This document shows positions 61,307 through 64,000 of a stretch of 64,000 nt of DNA, one piece after another (the first letter of the stretch is position 1; each line of letters starts with the position of its first letter). A program made the translations under genes and the position numbers. The notes under the pieces are model-generated. The model searched no databases and was not told where the DNA came from. It worked only from the letters and a program-made list of their open reading frames with translations. The DNA is from Brevibacillus_D fluminis_A. Its GTDB lineage: Bacteria; Bacillota; Bacilli; Brevibacillales; Brevibacillaceae. The stretch is from contig NZ_CM125436.1 in assembly GCF_052072235.1 (NCBI RefSeq), positions 1,606,001 to 1,670,000 of the forward strand, written 5' to 3'.

Positions 61307-61612
61307 ATGGGAGCGGACCAAATTCCGGTGACGGTGAAACACGGCGGCGCGACGGAGGAGATCCTTGTGCGGCGCGGGGAGAATTTGCTGATGGCTATGG
61401 TCGATGCCGGCTTGCCGGTGGCGTACCATTGCACGACAGGCAAATGCACGACGTGCCGCCTGCGGATGGAGATACCTGCGGGTTCCGCTGCGCTGCCAAG
61501 CGATACGGAGCGTTACCGCCTGGGCGAGCAGGCGATCGCCCAAGGCGTTCGGCTTGCGTGCCGTGTGTTCGTGGAAGGGCCGATGCAGGTCGATTTGGAG
61601 CTGTCTTATTGA
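61307..61612 (+). CDS. 2Fe-2S ferredoxin
   Basis: A 101-residue plant-type ferredoxin-like protein. The cluster cysteines are in HCTTGKCTTC (about 43-52) and the later LACRVFV Cys near 85; the loop is one residue shorter than in the classical CxxxxCxxC plus C spacing, typical of bacterial redox partners. Electron partner unknown. ATG after GGAGG. Confidence 0.87.
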   Translation: MGADQIPVTVKHGGATEEILVRRGENLLMAMVDAGLPVAYHCTTGKCTTCRLRMEIPAGSAALPSDTERYRLGEQAIAQGVRLACRVFVEGPMQVDLELSY

Positions 61613-61637
61613 TGCTTTTCCCGCAACGAAGTATAAT
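61609..61637 (+). promoter_or_regulatory. Promoter upstream of the small membrane protein and dehydrogenase genes
   Basis: TTGATG (61609-61614), a 17-bp spacer and TATAAT (61632-61637), overlapping the ferredoxin stop codon. Confidence 0.7.
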
Positions 61638-61687
61638 GAGGACTTGCAAGAGGAAAGCGAAAGCTAGAATAGCGAGGTGAACTCACC

Positions 61688-61837
61688 TTGGAAGTGCTGT
61701 ACAAGGTGCTCATCGTATTCTGCCTGCTGTTTATCGCATCAGGCGTCGTGTATTACCTGTATTTTCTCCCGAAGGTTCCCAATGTGCCGGTACCAAGCGG
61801 CGCATTCGGCTCGCTTCTGATGCAATTATTACCATGA
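61688..61837 (+). CDS. Small single-pass membrane protein (49 residues)
   Basis: A TTG start preceded at 7 nt by GAGGTGA opens a 50-codon frame. The product has one hydrophobic helix (VLIVFCLLFIASGVVYYLYF) and a short proline-rich tail (PKVPNVPVPSGAFGS). It lies between a sigma-A promoter and the dehydrogenase start, so it is probably translated. No family recognised. Confidence 0.6.
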   Translation: MEVLYKVLIVFCLLFIASGVVYYLYFLPKVPNVPVPSGAFGSLLMQLLP

Positions 61838-61874
61838 GCGTCAAACGCTCACGAGTGAAAAAGGAGATTTGAAC

Positions 61875-63173
61875 ATGACCAGTTCTGTCCGTGTCGCGGT
61901 TGTGGGGCTTGGTTTCGTCGGGCTGCCGCTCGCTTTGACATATGCGATGAAAGGAGCAAGCGTCATTGGGCTGGATGTGCTGCCGCACGTGGTCGATGAG
62001 ATCAACAGCGGTCATTCGCACCATCTGGAGCATTACCAAGGCAAAACGCTTGCAGATATTTTGAAGGAGCAGCTGGCTGCCGGACGTTTCCGCGCCACCA
62101 CCTCCTATGAAGAAGCTGCGCAAGCGGTTTCCAATTATATTGTTACCGCAGGTTTGCCGGTTCACAACGGCGATCCTGATCTCAGCCAACTGAAAAGCGC
62201 TGCACAAACGCTCGGTGCTGTCCTGAAAATTGGCGATACCGTGATGATTCGCAGTACCGTCGTGCCGGGTACAACCCAGGAAGTGATCCAGCCGATCCTC
62301 GAAGAGGTGAGCGGGCTTGTCGCCGGTGTTGATTTTTATCTGACCTATTGCTCCGAGCGCATCGCGGAAGGGCGTGCCTTCGAAGAGTTTATGCATATGC
62401 CGCTCGTTTTGGGCGGGATCAACGAAGCGAGCGTGGAAAAAGGAAAAGCGCTGCTTTCCTTCATCAATGATACCGAAATCACCGTGTCCGACATCCGCGT
62501 GATTGAAACGGCAAAAGTCATCGAGAATATTCAGAGGGATGTCAATATTGCCATGGTGCAAGAGTTTGCCCGCTTTTCCGAAGCCTTTGGCATCGATACC
62601 TTTGAATTGATCAAAGTGGCCAATACGCATACGCGCGTCAACCTGTTGACGCCGGGACCGGGCGTAGGCGGCTTCTGCCTGCCGAATGCGCTGCATTACC
62701 TCATGCCTAAGGCAAAAGAGCTGGGCGTAGCTTTGCCGCTTTTGACGACGGCACGCAAGACGAATGACGCTGTGCCGGCAACGCTGGTCGGCATTTTGGA
62801 AAAGGCGCTTGTCGCGTCGGGCAAGACATTGGCCAACAGCCGTGTCGCCGTGCTGGGGATCGCGATGAAAGATTTCTCCAACGACGACCGCGTAAGCCCG
62901 GTTCACGACATCATCGACAGCCTGAAAGCCCAGCATGCCGATGTCGTGTCCTACGATCCGGCTGTACCAACAGCCCGTGAGCACAAGGTAGCAACGCTTG
63001 AAGAAGCGGTACGCGGCGCCGACGCTGTCATTTTGGCCGCGATCCAGAAAGAGTTCGCCGATCTCGATTGGGCGCATGTCGTCAGCCTGATGGGCAAATC
63101 GCCGATCCTGTTCGATCTGAAAAACCGCATTCCGCGCGAGCTGGATGCGACGGTAAACGTACTGCGCATTTGA
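61875..63173 (+). CDS. UDP-glucose/GDP-mannose dehydrogenase family protein
   Basis: A 432-residue nucleotide-sugar 6-dehydrogenase, for example UDP-N-acetylmannosamine dehydrogenase. VAVVGLGFVGLPLALTYAMKGASVIGLDV is the NAD site, YCSERIAEGRAFEEF and VIENIQRDVNIAMVQEFARFSEA are family motifs, and GPGVGGFCLPN holds the catalytic Cys at about 268. The usual Asp-Pro after this Cys is replaced by Ala-Leu (CLPNALHYL). It probably feeds cell-envelope polysaccharide synthesis. The ATG follows AAGGAG. Confidence 0.86.
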   Translation: MTSSVRVAVVGLGFVGLPLALTYAMKGASVIGLDVLPHVVDEINSGHSHHLEHYQGKTLADILKEQLAAGRFRATTSYEEAAQAVSNYIVTAGLPVHNGDPDLSQLKSAAQTLGAVLKIGDTVMIRSTVVPGTTQEVIQPILEEVSGLVAGVDFYLTYCSERIAEGRAFEEFMHMPLVLGGINEASVEKGKALLSFINDTEITVSDIRVIETAKVIENIQRDVNIAMVQEFARFSEAFGIDTFELIKVANTHTRVNLLTPGPGVGGFCLPNALHYLMPKAKELGVALPLLTTARKTNDAVPATLVGILEKALVASGKTLANSRVAVLGIAMKDFSNDDRVSPVHDIIDSLKAQHADVVSYDPAVPTAREHKVATLEEAVRGADAVILAAIQKEFADLDWAHVVSLMGKSPILFDLKNRIPRELDATVNVLRI

Positions 63174-63198
63174 GCAAGCAATAAAAGCATCTTATTAC

Positions 63199-63232
63199 AG
63201 AAAAAAACCTTGCCGCGGCAAGGTTTTTTCTT
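63199..63232. terminator. Bidirectional terminator between convergent genes
   Basis: AAAAAACCTTGCC pairs with GGCAAGGTTTTTT around a two-base centre; T runs on both strands serve the dehydrogenase gene and the minus-strand dppA-like gene. Confidence 0.87.
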
Positions 63233-63242
63233 TTTCATATCA

Positions 63243-64000
63243 TTACCAAAACTTCGCAACACCCGCGAGATTCAGCATCGCGCGCATCACTTTGTACATG
63301 TCATGCTGATCTTGGCACACGACAGATACCTCGGTCGTGCCGAGCTTGTATTCCGAACCTGGAACCAGTGCGGCCATCTCGGCTTGTCCGGCATGGGAGA
63401 ATTCGATCTTCAGCTCCAGCGGCGTTTCGGTGGTGAGCGGCTGAATCTCCTTGACGCGAGCGAGCGCTTCGATTGTTTTCGCCTTGATTTCCGCCTGGGC
63501 GGCAGACAATGGCAAACAGATGGCTGCCGTGCGGGAAGCGGCGGTTTTGACGATCGCGGTGCTGATGCCAGGGATCAAGCTTTTCGCTTCTTCCGCAATG
63601 TGGTCGTCGCCGGAAACCATGACGACCGGAACGCCCAGCAGGCCGGCATAAATCGCATTGAAGCCGAACTCGCCGACGACTTGTCCGTTCACATACATGT
63701 TTTTGATGACGCCGGACATTGTGTGACTGAGGACGCCAGGCGCGCCGTGGCGGGAATGGTAGCCGAGGAAGATGGCGGCGTCATAGGAGCTGTCCAGCCC
63801 ATGCATCATGGAGTAATCGCGGCTTGTACCGGAGAGCAGCTTGGCTTGCGGATGCAGGTTTTCGATCAGGACGTTGCGCATGTTGTCGTGGCTGTCAGCC
63901 ACAAGAATGTCGGTTACGCCCGCTTCCAGCGCGCCTTCAATCGCAGCGTTGGCATCTGCGGTCATGAATCGGCGGCCGCGATCGTAGTTGATGCCTCGAT
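63243..64000 (-). CDS. dppA: M55 family D-aminopeptidase, DppA-like (5' end outside window)
   Basis: About 252 C-terminal residues of a zinc D-aminopeptidase are present, and the frame stays open to the right edge. Typical motifs are FMTADANAAIEGALEAG, DILVADSHDNMRNVLIENLHP with Asp and His, MMHGLDSSYDAAIFLGYHSRHGAPGVLSHTMS with a metal-ligand His, and VVMVSGDDHIAEEAK. The family cleaves D-amino-acid dipeptides from the cell wall. The missing N-terminus should hold the first metal ligands. Confidence 0.9.
   Translation of the reverse strand, partial: RGINYDRGRRFMTADANAAIEGALEAGVTDILVADSHDNMRNVLIENLHPQAKLLSGTSRDYSMMHGLDSSYDAAIFLGYHSRHGAPGVLSHTMSGVIKNMYVNGQVVGEFGFNAIYAGLLGVPVVMVSGDDHIAEEAKSLIPGISTAIVKTAASRTAAICLPLSAAQAEIKAKTIEALARVKEIQPLTTETPLELKIEFSHAGQAEMAALVPGSEYKLGTTEVSVVCQDQHDMYKVMRAMLNLAGVAKFW

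Overview
The window is chromosomal DNA from an endospore-forming member of the Bacillales. Spore genes (gerQ, cwlJ, ytxC, sspI), three T-box leaders, an S-box leader and an L20 leader are all present. Several gene neighbourhoods match the Bacillus subtilis core chromosome: ytxC-thrS-infC-rpmI-rplT, ysdA and ysdC homologues near sspI, ysgA-pheS-pheT-zapA-mutS2-yshE, and ilvB-ilvN-ilvC-leuA-leuB. The fairly G+C-rich codon use, the futalosine menaquinone gene mqnC and the secreted Ig-like and NHL proteins point towards a Brevibacillus, Tumebacillus or Alicyclobacillaceae type rather than Bacillus itself. The genus is inference.

Layout. 1-2.8 kb: end of a glycerophosphodiester/glycerol-3-phosphate uptake operon (ugpE partial, ugpB, ugpQ). 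2.8-9.8 kb: cwlJ-gerQ germination operon, a VTT membrane protein, mqnC, a secreted Ig-like protein, a two-gene GNAT-like/small-protein unit of unknown role, and ytxC. 9.8-13.5 kb: T-box-thrS, then infC-rpmI-rplT behind an L20 leader. 13.6-21.9 kb: an acetamidase-like gene, S-box-metI-metC, small stand-alone genes, lplJ, and cysH-sat for sulfate activation. 22-28.6 kb: T-box-ilvB-ilvN-ilvC-leuA-leuB, with no leuC or leuD following. 28.9-32.8 kb: a 1303-residue secreted protein with twelve NHL repeats and Ig-like domains. 33-44 kb: an ABC exporter, KtrB and KtrA potassium uptake genes, moaB, a B12-radical SAM protein, DedA, ysdA, ysdC, sspI and ysgA. 44-48.3 kb: T-box-pheS-pheT and zapA. 48.4-50.1 kb: larE-larB. 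50.2-57.9 kb: a DeoR regulator, class II aldolase, mtnK, mtnA and a ribose-type ABC transporter. 58-64 kb: mutS2, yshE-like, a ferredoxin, a small membrane protein, a nucleotide-sugar dehydrogenase and a partial dppA-like gene.

The strongest functional story is the 50.2-57.9 kb cluster. A methylthioribose kinase and isomerase are paired with a fuculose-type class II aldolase and a dedicated sugar ABC importer, and the later methionine-salvage genes are absent. That fits a 5-deoxypentose (DHAP shunt) salvage locus that splits methylthioribose or 5-deoxyribose phosphates into DHAP and an aldehyde. The least explained structures are two families of structured intergenic repeats. One is 111 bp, found twice, each time between two genes of one operon. 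The other is a 110 bp near-perfect long hairpin, found twice, each copy ending about 110 bp before a gene start. The 1303-residue protein also carries a whole-propeller duplication (2 x 6 x 51 residues).
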